Shown: piece by piece, positions 63,140 through 64,000 of the stretch
Layout of the letters: each line of letters starts with the position of its first letter
How positions within the stretch are numbered: position 1 is the first letter of the stretch
NCBI RefSeq assembly: GCF_900163835.1
Contig: NZ_FUKR01000006.1
Coordinates: 1-64,000, forward strand
Length of the DNA stretch: 64,000 bases
Direction: 5' to 3'
From: Mycetocola reblochoni REB411
GTDB lineage: Bacteria > Actinomycetota > Actinomycetes > Actinomycetales > Microbacteriaceae
Program-made: the position numbers and the translations under genes
The notes under the pieces: model-generated
Seen by the model: only the letters and a program-made list of their open reading frames with translations
The model's database searches: none
What the model was told of the DNA's origin: nothing

Positions 63140-63988
63140 TCAGCATGGCTCGCGGTCGGGCCCGTCGCCGCCTCCCCGCGTCTCAGCCGCGTCGCCGACG
63201 GCGACGCCGTCGGCCGCCGACGGCAGCAGCGCGAGGTCCTCGACGCCCACGAGCCTCGTCGACACGGCGTACTCGACCAGACGGGCCCTCCGCCCGGTCG
63301 CGATCCGGCCCGCCCCTCCCCTCAGCCCTCGCACACCGAGCCGGTCGAGCTTCTCGCACACGTTGTCGAGCTTCCGGTTGAACGCCGTCTGGGTCCATCC
63401 GAGACGCGCGGCCGCGACCGCCGACGGCGGGATCTCGCCCCGGCCAGGGCTGGGCTGCGTGAGAACGCTCTCGGCGAGGGCCACGACGAGCAACCGCTGG
63501 CTCGAGGTCAGGTGCACGGGGCCGACCGTCGTCGTCCCGACCGCCTGCGGCGCGTGCGCGTTGGCGCTGAAGTAGTCGCTACCGCCGTGGACGCTGAACT
63601 CGTACGTCGTCGACCCGGCGCTGAACAGCACGTGCAGGACGGGGAAGACGAGGGGCAGCCGGGCACCCGGCGCGAGCCAGGCCTGCACCTGCCCCGAGGC
63701 GTCGGTCACCGTCGCCGAGAGCAGCGTGCCGATGTTGCTCAGCCACCACAGTCCGCCCTCCTCCCCGATGGCGAGGAACCGCCGGTGCAGGAACGGGTTC
63801 TCGTCGATGACGAGGTCGGCCTCCCTGCCGATGTAGAAGGTCTCCCCCTCGCGCGCCTCGTACCACTCGTCGAGGAACTCGATGCGCGGCCGCGTCGCCG
63901 CACGGGTGGTCCGCGCCTGGCTCACAGGCACATGGTCAACGGTTCCGCCGACAGGCGCCCGCTTCGATTGATCTGAATCTGTAGACAC
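63140..63988 (-). CDS. FHA-domain protein with C-terminal winged-helix-like region
   Basis: 282 residues. The FHA fold (~35-130) shows FYIGREADLVI and FLHRRFLAI, the Arg and His/Arg loops that read phosphothreonine. Residues ~160-235 (SSQRLLVVALAESVL, then SAVAAARLGWTQTAFNRKLDNVCEKL) resemble a winged helix-turn-helix, so it may link Thr phosphorylation to transcription. GTG start at 63988 with GGAAGGAG 4 nt upstream. It is 76 bp from the giant surface protein and probably in the same operon; genes further upstream are outside the window. Confidence 0.85.
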   Translation of the reverse strand: MSTDSDQSKRAPVGGTVDHVPVSQARTTRAATRPRIEFLDEWYEAREGETFYIGREADLVIDENPFLHRRFLAIGEEGGLWWLSNIGTLLSATVTDASGQVQAWLAPGARLPLVFPVLHVLFSAGSTTYEFSVHGGSDYFSANAHAPQAVGTTTVGPVHLTSSQRLLVVALAESVLTQPSPGRGEIPPSAVAAARLGWTQTAFNRKLDNVCEKLDRLGVRGLRGGAGRIATGRRARLVEYAVSTRLVGVEDLALLPSAADGVAVGDAAETRGGGDGPDREPC

Positions 63989-64000
63989 AGTTCTCCTTCC

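Overview
The window is about 70 percent GC with strongly GC-biased third codon positions, many GTG starts and a ribosomal operon that lacks rpsN. Together with DtxR-type iron control and Gram-positive style lipoprotein uptake, this points to an actinobacterium of the Micrococcales, most likely Microbacteriaceae. The genus cannot be fixed by reading alone.

Layout. (1) 1-1.5 kb: the 3' end of a PTS EIIA-bearing (BglG-type) regulator converging on a PabC-like aminotransferase class IV gene. (2) 1.6-14.2 kb, minus strand: the complete S10-spc ribosomal protein run rpsJ-rplC-rplD-rplW-rplB-rpsS-rplV-rpsC-rplP-rpmC-rpsQ-rplN-rplX-rplE-rpsH-rplF-rplR-rpsE-rpmD-rplO-secY-adk-map. (3) 14.7-45.1 kb, plus strand: a 17-gene siderophore operon. 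(4) 45.2-46.2 kb: a small secreted protein and a VanZ-family protein. (5) 46.3-50.7 kb, minus strand: the str operon rpsL-rpsG-fusA-tuf. (6) 51.1-51.8 kb: an unrecognised protein. (7) 51.9-64 kb, minus strand: an operon of FHA protein, 1762-residue Ig-like/FN3 surface protein, MoxR ATPase, DUF58, transglutaminase-like membrane protein, second FHA protein and a small membrane protein. The siderophore operon therefore lies exactly between tuf and rpsJ, where the str and S10 operons are usually neighbours.

The siderophore operon opens with a 16/19 match to the DtxR/IdeR iron box at 14721-14739. Isochorismate synthase, isochorismatase and dihydroxybenzoate dehydrogenase make 2,3-dihydroxybenzoate (DHB). 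A very unusual single polypeptide joins the DHB-AMP ligase to a flavin-dependent ornithine/lysine N-hydroxylase, and DHB is loaded on a free-standing 72-residue aryl carrier protein. Three NRPSs follow: C-A-T; C-A-T-C-T-E-C-T; and C-A-T-TE. Two of the five modules have no adenylation domain. The terminal A domain reads DMENLGLINK by eye alignment, the code known for N5-hydroxyornithine. MbtH, a type II thioesterase and a Sfp-type phosphopantetheinyl transferase complete biosynthesis; an EntS-like exporter, a FepB/C/D/G-like importer and a siderophore reductase complete transport. Fourteen of sixteen gene junctions overlap. I predict a mixed catecholate-hydroxamate peptide: DHB, four residues (the third D-configured) and a terminal N5-hydroxyornithine. 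No formyl- or acetyltransferase is present, so the hydroxamate is probably formed by cyclisation or through the backbone.
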